Origin: Apium graveolens
Taxonomy: Eukaryota > Streptophyta > Magnoliopsida > Apiales > Apiaceae
Assembly: GCF_009905375.1 (NCBI RefSeq)
Contig: NC_133653.1
Span: 88,277,004-88,341,003 of the forward strand
Reading direction: 5' to 3'
DNA: 64,000 bases
Shown piece by piece: positions 1 through 11,600 of this stretch; position 1 is the stretch's first letter, and each line of letters begins with the position of its first letter. The notes under the pieces are model-generated. The model had not been told where the DNA came from. It was given only the letters and a program-made list of their open reading frames with translations, and searched no databases. Both the position numbers and the translations under genes were made by a program.

Positions 1-506
1 ACTGCATTGGGCAATCCTCTCACAAGATCTTTTCTCACAAGTTCATTTATATTGTTGAAATTGAGGTGAGAAAGTCTTTTATGCAAGTTCCAGCTGTCTT
101 CCACAGATGCTCTACTCAGTAGACAAAATTCTTAATTATCAATTCTTGTGGAGACCCTGGCATCATATAAGCTACCATATCTTACACCAGTCAATGTGAT
201 CTTGTCATCAGACTTACTAACAATTTCACAATGCTCCTTATAAAAATTGACATGATAACCTCTGTCACAGATTTGACTCACACTGATCAGATTATGCTTG
301 AGTCCTGCAACCAGAGCTATATTTTCAATGATGATATTTACAATTTTGATTTTGCCATATCCCAAGATTTTTCCTAAGTTTCCATCTCTATAAGAAACGC
401 TTGGGCCAACCTTCTCCTCAAATTCTGATAGCAGGGATTTATCACCAGTCATATGTCTTGAGCATCCACTATCCAAGACTAGAGCATTCCTCATGTCACC
501 CTGCAA
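1..506 (-). pseudogene. Element C pol: aspartic protease and GAG-pre-integrase fragment
   Basis: This is the start of a copia-type pol region, read leftward. The protease domain opens with a VLDSGCSRHMTGD block, in which DSG is the catalytic triad of retroelement aspartic proteases, and continues through the usual GLKHNLISVSQICD stretch. An in-frame stop ends the open part near 132. The remaining 130 bases still read as the GAG-pre-integrase domain (HKRLSHLNF then NINELV and DLVRGLP), so the stop is a mutation and not the natural end. Integrase and RT would lie to the left, outside the window. It directly follows the gag of the same element. The family assignment to SIRE-like copia rests on similarity to the A and L copies in this window. 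It is broken and probably inactive. Confidence 0.85.
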
Positions 507-2887
507 TCAGTAATTTAAATCAGTTTGTGTTTCTAAGGACCCAGACTTTCTTGGATCCTTTGGCTTTTTTAAGTTTGTTAACATATGCAGCGGAAGACTT
601 CATATCAGAATTTATGTTAACATTCTTACTATCGGTATTTATACATGCAGAAACATATTTTTCTTTAAGTAAAGAGGCTTTCAATTTATAAAAATCATAA
701 TACAAACTGGGATACTCTTTACATGTATAAATAAAGTGTCAAATATTGTCACAATGAAAACAAGGATTCTATGGTTTGTATCTAGCTGTTTTATTCCTAA
801 ACTCTGATTTAGAAAGAACAGCTTTTATCCCTTTATTCTTCCTGCAATAATTAGCAAGATGATTAATGCTACCACAGTTTGAACAGGTCTTTCTAGGTGC
901 ATTAGGAGGAGTCATATAATTTCCATTCTTGTTAACACCTACCTTGACATTCCTATTTTTCCTAGACCTTTTCCTCTTGTCTTTCATCTGTAAATCCTTC
1001 ATCTTTTGCTTAAGCTGATTCTGAGTCATTGAACCAATATTTACTAAATTTGTGTGAACTTGTTCACTCTTTTCAGTAGTTAAGTTTGATCTAGGTGCTG
1101 AGGTAGTACCTTCCTCATGGATTGATTTAACATTATTAGCACTTGGATTAAACTTAATTGTATTTATTTGAACCTTGTTTAATTTGACCTGACTATCAAT
1201 TTTTATTGGTTCTATTTTCTCAGTTTCTTCTCCACTTTTCTTATCAGAATAAGATCTAGCTGAATATCGTAATCCTGATCCCCAACAGTCATTTTCTAAG
1301 ATTTCCTGAGTTAGTCCAAAGTTTAATGACTTCTCTCTCCGTAGCTAGCTCCTTTTCTAGATAAGCATGTTATTCCAACAATTTTTCTTTAACATAAACA
1401 ACATTATCTCTTTCTTTTTGAATTTCTAGCATGGAAAGCAATTCAGTTTCTATGTAATCATTTCTTTTCTTTAGCACAGAGTTTTCACTCTTGATTCTAT
1501 TATTCTCTAAGGTTTGATCCCTAAAACTAACATGCAGAGTCTTAAGAAATAATCTTAATTCATAGATATAATCAGTATGAAATGCAAGAGTAGACTGAGG
1601 TACCTTTAATTCGACATTGTCGGTCTCAGCATCAGCATTTTCCATGAGAGCATAATTGATCCCATCATCTGAGTCTGATGAATCATCTCAATTTCTCTTC
1701 TTTGAGATCAAAGCTTGTTTCTTCTCAGCTCTGGGTTTTCTACAGTCAGCTGCAAAGTGTCCAAGACCATCATAGTTGTAACATCTCTCTTTTGACTTGT
1801 CAGGTTTTCCAGATCTAGCTTCCTTCAAATCAGTATCTCTTCTTTTGTTCCTCTTATCAAAGTTTGAGGAACTGGAACCTTTTCTGGAAAATCTTCCCCC
1901 TTTCTTGAAGTTTCTATAGACCATCTTTTTGAAACTTTTAACCGGTAGAGCAGCCATTTGATCCATATCTTCATTGTTGTTGTGATCACTATCAGTATCT
2001 GATTCAGTATCAGGATTTGAGTCAATATCAGAATTTGATGATTCAGTATCTGACTTATCAATCATGGTTTTCCCTTTGGAGTAACTTTTCCTCCTAGCTT
2101 TCTCCTTGGACTTTTCTTCAACTTTGAGTGCAATTAGTCTAGCTTTTGATCATTTCCTCTTGCTCCTTTGCTCCATCTCTAGTTCATGAGTTTTCAGAAC
2201 TCTATAGATCTCATTTAGAGGTGTGATGTCAAGTTTTTAGTTATCTATGATTAATGTGACTTTAAAGTCCCACTTTTCAGGAAGAGCAAGTAGGAACTTC
2301 AATTTTGAGTCCTCCAAATCATATTCTTTGTTGACAAGGGATAAGTCATTCAACAACTTCTGAAATCTGTCATAGATCTCAGTTAGGGATTCATTGTCCC
2401 TTGAGTCAAAGTGCTCATATTCTTGAGTAAGTACTGTCCTCCTGTTCTTCTTGATAGCAGTTTTACCTTGACACTTTACCTCTAAAGCATCCCATATCTT
2501 TTTTGATGTTTTACATCCAATGACTTTATTGGACATAACACTATCAAGACTGTTGTGCAGGATATGTCTAACCTTAGCATCCTTCATTATAGACGAGATA
2601 TCTTCAGGAGTATAGTCCTTCCTGTCTTTGTCTATCATCTTCTCTAGTTCTCCTGCAAGCGAAACAACTACCTTCATTGCTTTATGAGGACCATCATAGA
2701 TCCTGCTTAGGTATTCAGGATCCGTGGCTTCCAAACACATGGCCATCCTGACTTTTCAGATTGGATATTCATGTATCTTCAGGATAGGCACCTTGATTGC
2801 TTCATACCTACTCATGTTGCTGCTTATCTGTGATCTGGCTGGGGGTTGTGGCTTCGGATTCTGTGTCTCTTCTTCTTTTTCTGCCAT
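507..2887 (-). pseudogene. Element C gag, broken
   Basis: Gag is the nucleocapsid protein that packages the element RNA. The likely start is the ATG at 2885-2887, giving MAEKEEETQNP, about 60 bases after the primer-binding site. Fifteen or so codons past the SRYEAIKVP block a TGA replaces a Trp codon. The capsid-like region (CKTSKKIWDALE, then QEYEHF and LTEIYDRFQKLL) covers 2237-2746. A CCHC zinc knuckle, CYNYDGLGHFAADC, follows in the acidic/basic segment 1688-2065, and a coiled-coil-rich part covers 1370-1645. A second CX2CX4HX4C knuckle, CSNCGSINHLANYC, lies in 769-1029. The C-terminal end (KKVWVLRNTN) at 520-705 abuts the protease. Several stops and frameshifts split it. J at 54535-56118 is the closest relative in the window. 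Confidence 0.85.
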
Positions 2888-2933
2888 TATAGATTGATCT
2901 TCAGATCTTAAACTGTTTGTACATTAACAACAA

Positions 2934-2947
2934 GCTCTGATACCAAT
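2934..2947 (-). other. Primer-binding site of element C
   Basis: On the minus strand this reads ATTGGTATCAGAGC, matching the 3' end of plant initiator Met-tRNA, and it directly abuts the LTR end at 2948. It fixes the orientation of C: the 5' LTR is on the right and coding runs leftward. Confidence 0.9.
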
Positions 2948-3523
2948 TGTTAGGCCCTTAATCAACTATAGAGGGGGGTGAATACAGATAACACAATCTA
3001 TTCGACAAAGCTTCAACAGAATCAACAGTTTTTTTATTAACTGTTAAAAACTTATTACACATGTACTCTCTCGAAAGGATGAACAAATATCCTTGAGAGC
3101 TGCTGGGTTATGCGAAAGATATAACAATATCGCAATGCTTATAGCATAAACCTAAATCGTGCTTTATATAGAGCACAGTTACCAATGTATAAGGAATCCT
3201 ATTCTATTAACAACAAGGAAACCTATATTATTGCTTCTGAGATAAAGTCTTTCACCGCCTTGAAATTCATGTTTCCTTTTCCTCCTCGAAGATCAACTGA
3301 TGTGACAAATACTGATTTCATTATCTGTTGACATTATCATCCGTTGAAATCATCATCCATTGATATCCTATCATCCGTTGATATTTCATCATCCGTTGAT
3401 ATTGTCATCAGCATCCGTTGATGTATAAGTTCTGAAATGAACTTTTGATAGTTTCTGTTTGATATCATCAATTGCTCCTAACACAATTCTCAAATACTGA
3501 TGAATAAGTTGTGTTCTATAACA
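2948..3523 (-). repeat. 5' LTR of element C, right end approximate
   Basis: The LTR begins with TGTTAGGCCC on the plus strand, next to the primer site, followed by the GGGGGGTGAATAC block typical of SIRE-like LTR ends. The right end is placed at the ATAACA near 3523 because this gives a length close to the LTRs of D and J; the end is not proven. Positions 3340-3425 hold five copies of a CATCCGTTGAT-like motif, a variant of the motif scattered through the A, F and L elements. Confidence 0.6.
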
Positions 3524-4121
3524 GGCATATGAGTTCAGAGTTTGGTATCTTTTCTATGTATTATTGTTTCTTAAATTTTGCTAAATATTGATTCCATATA
3601 TTCATTCTATATATCATATAAAATTTGAATAGAGTGCTAGATTCTGATAATTTTCTCTCTAAAGTAGTTGCATGCATAAACTCTGATAATGCAATTAACT
3701 GTTAAACTCTAATTGTAGTTGGTTAAATACTGATTGTGGTCAAATTCTTATTGACTATTACTTATTAGTAACTTTTGAATTTATTCAAAAAGTATCTTAG
3801 TCAACATTTTATTTAAAATAGTAATTGTGAGTTAGTGGGTAGTTTTATGCAATGGTTAAGTTTGCATGGTTGGCGGCGTGTGTTCAGGAAAAAATGTTTC
3901 ATTGATTACAACACATTACTTTGTGTAACTGTGCACATCATTACTTCTCCTAATTATTTGTTCCATGATTATTTTCTGGGCAATAATATTATGCCACGTG
4001 TCCCATTAAAGTCAAATATTTGTAAGTAAAAGGGTACTGAGATATACAAAATCATCTTTTGATTTTAAAATATCATTTTCATATATACTCAAACTCTTTT
4101 ACTGTTGCCCAGTAAAGTAAT
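3524..4121. other. AT-rich stretch without recognisable feature
   Basis: This is about 600 bases of AT-rich sequence between the LTRs of C and D. The only open frame is a 64-codon one at 3835-4029 with no recognisable motif. It may be old target DNA or an eroded repeat. Confidence 0.5.
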
Positions 4122-4664
4122 TGTTTAAGGAGGGTTGGATACAATTACTAAACAAATCGATGTATTATGAAAGTAAAGTAATCACAGATAAATCAAATAA
4201 CAGTTTACATTGATCTTTAATAAACTGTTACAAAACTCTCTCAAGAACAATATTCTTAAGAGCTGCTAGGTTATATGAATACTCGAGTTCCACACTTATG
4301 TGATAACCTATTCTGTGTTTGTATACTACACAGCTACAATCAATCTCTATCAATTACAAGATATGCTATAGTATAACTCTTCTACTTTCTATACATATCG
4401 AAATCAACTATGATCCTATAAATTAGCACCTTCTGATTTATATCGCAGCTCTGACTTGTCATCCAAGTCATTATCAATGGATAAGCTGATCAACGGATAT
4501 ATGTTATTGATTCGATAGATATTCATATGTAAGTATCAATGGATGACTGAATAGATAGTCAACGGATGATAATGAAGCTTCCGACGGATAATCATATCTT
4601 GACGGTTGATCATATCCTGATTGTTAGACAGATCCTGATTCTTAACTTAGCCAATTCTCAACAA
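4122..4664 (-). repeat. 3' LTR of element D
   Basis: The left end TGTTTAAGGAGGGTTGGATAC resembles the terminal block of the other SIRE-type LTRs. The right end CTCAACA is directly followed by a polypurine tract, so this is a 3' LTR of an element that reads leftward. The stretch 4470-4620 holds weak copies of the GGATGA/CAACGGATA motif in both orientations. The LTR is short, about 543 bases, and diverged from the roughly 1-kb LTRs of A, F and L. Confidence 0.65.
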
Positions 4665-4680
4665 TCTCCCCCAATTTATG
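4665..4680 (-). other. Polypurine tract of element D
   Basis: The minus strand reads ATAAATTGGGGGAGAT immediately before the LTR. This is the plus-strand primer of reverse transcription, the same tract that precedes the 3' LTRs of A, F, K and L. Confidence 0.8.
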
Positions 4681-4781
4681 CTTTACGGAATAAGCATAAA
4701 TTTTAATAGAATTGTCTAGTGTCAAAAACCTGATAGAAAAAATATTTAGCTTAAAGCATATTTTGTTTCAGACTTTGATCT

Positions 4782-6357
4782 TCATATTTCTTGATAAACT
4801 CTGCAGTATCTCTTAACAAAAGCTTTAACTCTATCATCAATATTTTTCCACAGAATATCTTCTAGCTTGATCTTCAAATTCTTCTCATACTCTGTTTTAT
4901 TAGATAACTGATAGATAGCAGCTCTTAGATTTCTGATTTGAGCTCTTTCCGTCATCATGTCTTTTAGTGATACATAAAAAGTTCTTTTTCCATCAGGATT
5001 CATGGTTATATGCCTCTGAGTAAGAAATTTTTTAATGACAGCTCCTCTTTTCTTCATGTTGACTTCTTGCCCTTTGAAATTTATTTATGTAGGAATGTTT
5101 AATCCAAAGTAATACTGACCATCATCCAGTATCCTTTTTCTGATATTGGCAAAAATCATATTTGACCATTCTCTTGAATTTCCATCTTCAACTCTTAGCA
5201 AATAGTGAATATATTTCAGTTCCTTTGTTGACATGATCATCAGTTCATCAAGTGAAAGAACTTGAACTTGATCATTTTGCAATAAGAGTAAGATCTTATG
5301 TTTAGGTTCAGAACCATCATGTTTTTCAAGTATAATCTTCACAGTTTCAAGTCTATCCAAGTGATCAGCAGTTACTTCCTGACCAGGACTAAAAAATTTA
5401 AATTAACAAGTTTAACTTCATGATGTCCTATCTCAGCTCATATGAATGGTTCAATCAACTTGAGATTCTTAGCTTGTACTAACCAAGACTGTTTATCTCC
5501 TATGGTTTTAGAACCAGGTAAAACATCCATCCTTATGCCTCTAGAAGTGAAGCTCAATTTATTATTACAAATAAGATCATCCATATTTCTCCATCTGTAT
5601 TTATTCTTGATCTTCGAAAATACTTTAGCTTTCCTTTCTGCTCTTTCATATAACATCTTCATATATGTACTCCTCCATCTATTCCATCTGGATCTTCTAA
5701 ACATATTTTTGTATGCCTGATTCGCTTTGTCAACAACAATTTTGATTTTTCCTTCCTGTGCCTTTTTTCTCTGTTAAAAACCATTTCCTCTTCCTTGAAG
5801 TTTTCAACATTAAAGGCTTCAACATAAGCAGAGAGAATCTGTAAATCCATCCAAAATAAAATTTCTTCTTCTTCAGTTTTAATAGAATCAGGAATAACTA
5901 TCACTTTGTCAATGTCAGGAAAATAATCACAACTTGTATCTTTATTGTCGGGAATTGAACTTGGAGTAACAAGAGCAGCTTCAAATTTAGATCCATATGA
6001 TCTACCCGTAGAGACTTGAGTTGATTGTGTAGTTTGATTTTGAATTCCAGATCCATTTTGAACTATCACAGCATCAGAGGTTTTCTTTGCTTGCTTATCA
6101 CCCTCATCATCAGAATTGGCTTGATTCGTCAAAACTGATTTAGGTTGATATTTTGTCTTTGGTACTATCTCCCCCTTTTTGGCATCTAGACTTTGTAAAA
6201 GATAGAGAATAACATCCAACTTAGAATTCGTAGCATCTCGACCAGCTTCCAAAGGTGTCAGCTTCTCAGATATTTGATCTTGCTTAGCTTCCATGCTAAA
6301 CATCCTCTTTATCAAGTCATTGTGTTTATTTGTACCTTTAATAGTCACAGAAATATC
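4782..6357 (-). pseudogene. Element D third ORF, C-terminal half
   Basis: This coding remnant lies between the polypurine tract and a junction with the B gag near 6357. Read leftward it holds a coiled coil (IKRMFSMEAKQDQISEKL at its start), a Ser/Thr/Asn-rich middle, and basic, helical C-terminal segments at 5438-5704, 5085-5360 and 4782-5057, separated by stops. The layout, coiled coil then a C-terminal domain before the polypurine tract, matches ORF3 of A, F and L, though the residues are diverged. The N-terminal part appears to lie at 28337-28955, beyond the A/B insertion. Its function is unknown; the family is sometimes called env-like, but I see no signal peptide or membrane segment. Confidence 0.55.
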
Positions 6358-7388
6358 AAAGTATTTTTGCTTATAATCCACAGACTCAAACTTTTTCTTG
6401 CTGGAATCTGACTTTCTACACTCACTGGCAAAGTGCCCTGCCAAGCCACATTTGAAACATTTGAATTTTGATTTATCCACCATGTTTCTATTTGGCTTGG
6501 CTGCTCCAAAGTTCTTCTAGAACTTGAGCTTGGCAAATCTTCTGGAAAGACATGCTAGATGTTCATCAATGTCCTCCATTTCATCTTGGCTCAATGAATC
6601 TTCATTTTCAGCTGCAAGCCCCTTGCCCTTGTTCTCACAGACCCTTGAAGTTGACTCAACAACTTCCATCTTCACTTTCTTCTCCCTTTCCAACTCAGCA
6701 ACTAGTGCAATGGATCCTCCTTTCTTCTTTCCTCTCTCCATCCTTTCATCCTGCTCTATTTCAAGCTCATAGGTTTTCAGGATGCCATACAGTCTCTCCA
6801 AAGTAAACTCCTTATAATCTTGTGAGTTTCTTAATGAGACTGTCATTGGTTTCTAGTCCTTTGGAAGAGATCTAAGGAATTTCAGTTTGGAATCTTTAGT
6901 CTGATAGACCCTTCCATGCAACTTTAGAGCATTTAGTAGTTTCTGAAACCTACTTAAGATGTCAGTGAGAGACTCACTTTCTTCATTATGGAAATGCTCA
7001 TATTGCTGAATCAGGAGCTGCATCTTGTTTTCTCTAACTTGCTCAGTGCCATCACAGATGATCTGTATTGTATCCCAAACTTCCTTGGCAGTTTTGCAGT
7101 TGATAATGTTGTCAAACATATCTCCATCAAATCCATTAAACATGATATTCATGGCCTTTTTATCCTTCCTGACTTGTTCAATATCATATCAGACCATTCA
7201 TGCCTTGGCTTGGGGACTGATGGCTCATTTCCTGTTGCAGCTCTCATTGGAACATGAGGGCCTCTTTCTATGCAGTCTACATAGGCCTCATCTTGAGAAA
7301 GCATATGAAGATGCATCTTTACCTTCCAATGATGGTAATTATCTTTATCCAGAAAAGGAATCTTAACTCCAACATCCTTCTTGTTCAT
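6358..7388 (-). pseudogene. Element B gag, N-terminal two thirds, truncated
   Basis: This is a near copy of the A gag at 25941-27269, starting at the same MNKKDVGVKIPFLDKDNYHH (ATG at 7388). It keeps the capsid blocks (INCKTAKEVWDTIQ, QQYEHFHNEESESLTD, LERLYGILKTYELE) and an intact CCHC knuckle, CFKCGLAGHFASEC, where the A copy has lost a Cys. Frameshifts near 7150 and 6850 and a stop near 6500 break it. At DYKQKYF (about 6357) similarity to the A gag ends abruptly and D ORF3 sequence begins. Everything downstream in B (the rest of gag, pol, ORF3 and the far LTR) is missing. Confidence 0.85.
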
Positions 7389-7434
7389 CTTGCTGTATTG
7401 TTTGATCTTTAAACTCTTTGTTTATTAAGAGCTT

Positions 7435-7448
7435 GCTCTGATACCAAT
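7435..7448 (-). other. Primer-binding site of element B
   Basis: Minus-strand ATTGGTATCAGAGC, complementary to the initiator Met-tRNA end, abuts the LTR at 7449. It shows that this LTR acts as the 5' LTR of B. Confidence 0.9.
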
Positions 7449-8463
7449 TGTTAGTCCCTAACAATAAGACAAGAATTGCAGAAGGGGGGTTGAATGGAAT
7501 TCTTGAAACCTTTTTTAAAAAAAAATAAAATAAAATGTTCTAACTCAAATATAAATATAAGTGTATTGATTAGCACAATGCGGAATAAAAAAAACTTAAG
7601 TGAATCAAAACACAAGTAATTAAAAATAAGAGTCTTTAAAAACTTTCTGGTGGATTTGAATGATTCCACCAGAGGTATATATTATATATCGAGAGAACTC
7701 TGTGTGCAAAAATGCTCACAGCTGCTTACAACAATTGAACTTCTAAGACTTCAAAGAAATGCTAAGAATCCTTCTTACAAAATGTTTCTCTGTTTTCTTG
7801 CTTAGATCGATAGTATCTTAGTTGCTACTACTTGGTTTATATGTCACCAAGATTACAAAGTAATAAGACAAGATAATAAAAAAAAAACTATCTAGTCTAT
7901 TACAATGCTACTTCATTACTCTATTCCAGCATCTTTGAATATCTTCATAATAGCATGGAAATGGCAATGCTTCTTTGTTCTCGAAAACCCAGTTGAATAG
8001 GCTACCACATTCCATTTGCATCCACTCGACACATGTGACTGTGTTGTCACTGTCAACAGATATTTGAATTCTTTATCCGTCGGGTTCATGATCATCCGTC
8101 GGGTGCATTGTTGTTCATCCGTCGGGTAGCAATCTGGCACTTGACTTCATTTCTCTTATGCAGAATTACAAGACATCATCTATGTACAATTAATCAACCT
8201 ATTCTGCATATCTAATTAAAGTCAACATGACTTGAATACTACTTACAGAATCTATACAATGGTAAATGCAGAAATGTGCTACAGACTTATTGTTACATAA
8301 GCTACTCACTCGATGGATAATAAGTCATCATCCGTCGGGACTATAATGAGTCATCCGTCGGGACTATAATTCTTATCCGTCGAGTGCTACATTACTTCAC
8401 TAAGTAAAATCTACTAGGGTGTTTTGGTCATGTAATCATCAAGTATACAACATATACACAACA
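7449..8463 (-). repeat. LTR shared by elements A (3' LTR) and B (5' LTR)
   Basis: This 1015-base LTR runs TGTTAG...CAACA on the plus strand. A primer-binding site (7435-7448) abuts its left end and a polypurine tract (8464-8479) abuts its right end, so it serves as 5' LTR of B and 3' LTR of A. By eye it is roughly 95-97 % identical to the LTR at 27331-28336. It holds two arrays of TCATCCGTCGGG-like motifs (8071-8130 and 8309-8388) and a GGTGGATTTGAATGATTCCACC inverted repeat near 7650-7672. The minus-strand promoter would lie here but I cannot place a TATA box with confidence. Confidence 0.9.
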
Positions 8464-8479
8464 ATCTCCCCCAATTTAT
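8464..8479 (-). other. Polypurine tract of element A
   Basis: Minus-strand ATAAATTGGGGGAGAT lies directly before the LTR, at the same distance from the end of ORF3 as in L and F. Confidence 0.9.
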
Positions 8480-8651
8480 GTCTACTGGAATTGTATCCAT
8501 AAATTAAGAGACACTTGATGATAACAAAACACTCTGAAAATATAACTTTAAGAGAAAGTAGATATTACTGAAAAGTGCTTCAAATAACAAAATGTACAAA
8601 GTTTAGCTCACAGTCATCTTCAAGATGCTCCTCTAGCCTGAGCAGATTTAT

Positions 8652-11600
8652 CTATTTCCTTGAAGGTCTGGATCTCTTTCCAAGCTTTCTGTTGTTTTCC
8701 TCAATCTGATTTTGGAGATGCCTGTGGAATTCCAGTTCATCAGATTCTGAGAGATCTAGCTTTTCTTGCATTTCGAAGAGAGTCTCACTGCTAGAGATGC
8801 TCAATTGGTCTTCTAGTCTGAAAAATCTTCTCACTCTTTTGTCATCCATGAACTCCAATAGCCAGTAGGGCCTTAAATGCACTCTTCTCCCTGTGTAGGG
8901 GATAATTAGAGTCTTTAGGAGTGCATCTTTAGCTCTAATACTCCTTAGTTCTTCAATCTTCTTAAGTACCAATCTTCCTGCAGTTACATTGTACCCAAAG
9001 TTTTTCTTGAAAGATGAATAAACCTTAATCAGTACAGCTTGACTTTCTTGAAGGATTCTGTGAAGTGGCCACTGAGTCTCCTTTCCTCCTTTGTACTTGA
9101 ACACTAACCTTTCAGGTAGGTTTCTGTATGCATCAATTCCTCTTACTTCATCTAGTTCATCTAGATAGAGGTTTAGATCAGACAATTCTTTGATGTCACA
9201 CAAGTACATGTAATCTCCCTTATTGACTTTAGATTGAGCTTTAACTACTGATTTGGATTTGAAAGGTGACAACTTCACTTTCTTGACTGCTCTTGAATTT
9301 GTCCTTTTTGGCTTGTTAAGGATTGGCAAATAGAAGTCAGGAAATGGTATGTTGTCCCATTCTATTGGCTCATCCTTGGGCACAATAGGTTCACCATGAA
9401 TATTCCTATAGGGATCCACCACCCTAATATCTTCAAATACCACAGAGGGCTTTGATGCTTGAGTTGTAGATGGTGTGGATTCCTTAGGAAATTGATCTTC
9501 CAATTCCTTGTCAACAATATCCAGTTTCCTTTTAGTTCTTTTAGACAATTCCTTGATTCTTGGAGATTTCTTCTGTTGTGGTTCAACTTGCTTCTTTTGA
9601 TCTTGAGATTTAGTGAATTCAGATGGTTGAGCAGAAGTTTGTTGAGTAGTTTTCAATTTGGCCAAGATAGCAATTTGCTCTTTCTTTTATTTAGCCTTTT
9701 TAGCATCTAGAGCAGCTTGCTTCTTTTCCTGCTTCAATCTTGCTATTTCTTCTTTCTTTGCATTGACAAATTGAGGGTGTCCAACCACCACAAAAAATTT
9801 CTTTTCCATTCCTGAAAACTTTAGCAATTCTCTTTTTCAAAACTGAATCAGCTGGATCTTTTTAGAAAGCAATTGACCTTGACAAAAGCTTCTTTTCATG
9901 AGGCCTAGGTGTCTCATACACAGTATCCACAGGGTTCTTCAATGATGATTTTGGATAATTCACCCTTAGTTTCAGAATTAATTCAGCCTTTGGAGATTTG
10001 ATGCAGGATGACTGTCCTCTTTCCAGATAGTTCATGCTCATCTCATTCAGAGAAATTTGCTTGACTTGAGAATAATGGATGACTAACTTTACTGGCTCCT
10101 TGACTAGTTCAAACTTCTTTTGGATATCCTCATCAATTTTCTCCCAGTTGAATGGACTCTACTGCTTCTTTTCAGCTGCTCGTATGTTGGCTGCTGCTGC
10201 TTTGATTAGATCTATACTGTCTGTAACTGGTGGCTTTGAGATAGTAATTGAAGGCATAATTACTTTACTGATTTGAATTTGAAGCTTCTCCCCCTCACTT
10301 GGTCCTTTCTCCCCCTTTTTGTTATCATCAAGTTGAATTGAGGAGGGGGTTTGAGCAGCCACCAATTTCTGAAGTAAATCTGTCTATTGGGCGTGATGAA
10401 GATGAATAGCTGTTAAAGATGCTTCCATAGCTGACATTCTTGTATCCAAAGCATTTATCTTTGTTGTAAGATCAAAATTTTTCCTCAATTGCTTCTTGAT
10501 GTCAAACATGGTAGTGTCTGGAATCTTAGAATCCATTTTGTCTGAAATGGCCTTTTTTATCTCATCAATATCTCCCTTGATGGTGTTAACATCTCTAGCA
10601 TGTTGGAGGCCTTGAATTTGTTGAAGTTGTAGAGAGGCTAGATGTGCTTGAAGGAGCTTATTAGTGTTGGCATTAGTAGTGGTTTGAAGGGCAGTATTTG
10701 TCTGATTGATTAGTTGAATCAGGGTTGTCTTGAAGTAGTGCTCATCACAGTGCTTTGAAAATGCCCATGATGGCAGTCCTGATCTTGAACTTGAACCTGC
10801 TTCTCCCCCTATGTCCATTACCTCATCTTCCACTATCCCCACTTCCATCACCAAAGAAATCAGCTGAACCACCAGTCTCATAGTCAATATCACCAGTAGT
10901 AGAAGTCAAAGTTGTGATGGCATCCTTGGCTCTTAGCATAGACTGAGTGGTATGTACCAGATTGAGCATCCTTTCTGCATTGTCATTGCCCTGTTCAGCT
11001 AGAAGTTGATAAGGTGGGACAAGGTAAGTAAATGCCTCAGCATTAAGGGAGGTGGAATCTATAACAGCTTTAAGTTGCTGAGATAGTCCCTCCCTGTCTG
11101 AATCCTGGACATTCATTGACTCACTAGCAATGACATCCATCCTTATGGCTTCAGTACCTGCATTTCTCTCGTGTTCTCTCTTTTTTTGCATCAGGGTCTC
11201 ACCCTGGCTCCCCACCCTCACACCCTCACCTTCACCTACCAAGGTGGGACTCCTCTCACTCTCTTTTGCCAATCCTGAAGAAATGGATTACAGATTTTCA
11301 CTCATTTCCTCTCCTTTTTCCTGGGAGCAACCCAGACTCTCACTCAAAACACTCTTCTCTCTCAATCCTAAGAGTGACTGTACAACCACTAATTCTTCAG
11401 CACTTGAGATAAATGAAGTTTGAAGTTGTGCAGAGATACTCGACGGATGAGTGATATCCATCGAGTGAGTGGATTTGCTATCCGACGGATAACTGCTGTC
11501 AAGCTTATCCATCGGGATACAATCACTACTTGACGGATGAGCAATATCCATCGAGAGAGTAGAAATAAATGAGCTGGGAATAGAAACTATTGTTGACTCT

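Noticed and set aside
3835..4029. 64-codon plus-strand frame
   Set aside because: No motif, no start context, no neighbour relation; length expected by chance in AT-rich DNA.
8071..8388. Repeated TCATCCGTCGGG units considered as a CRISPR array or tandem satellite
   Set aside because: Spacing is irregular, units occur in both orientations and inside coding regions, and the sequence is plant nuclear retrotransposon DNA.
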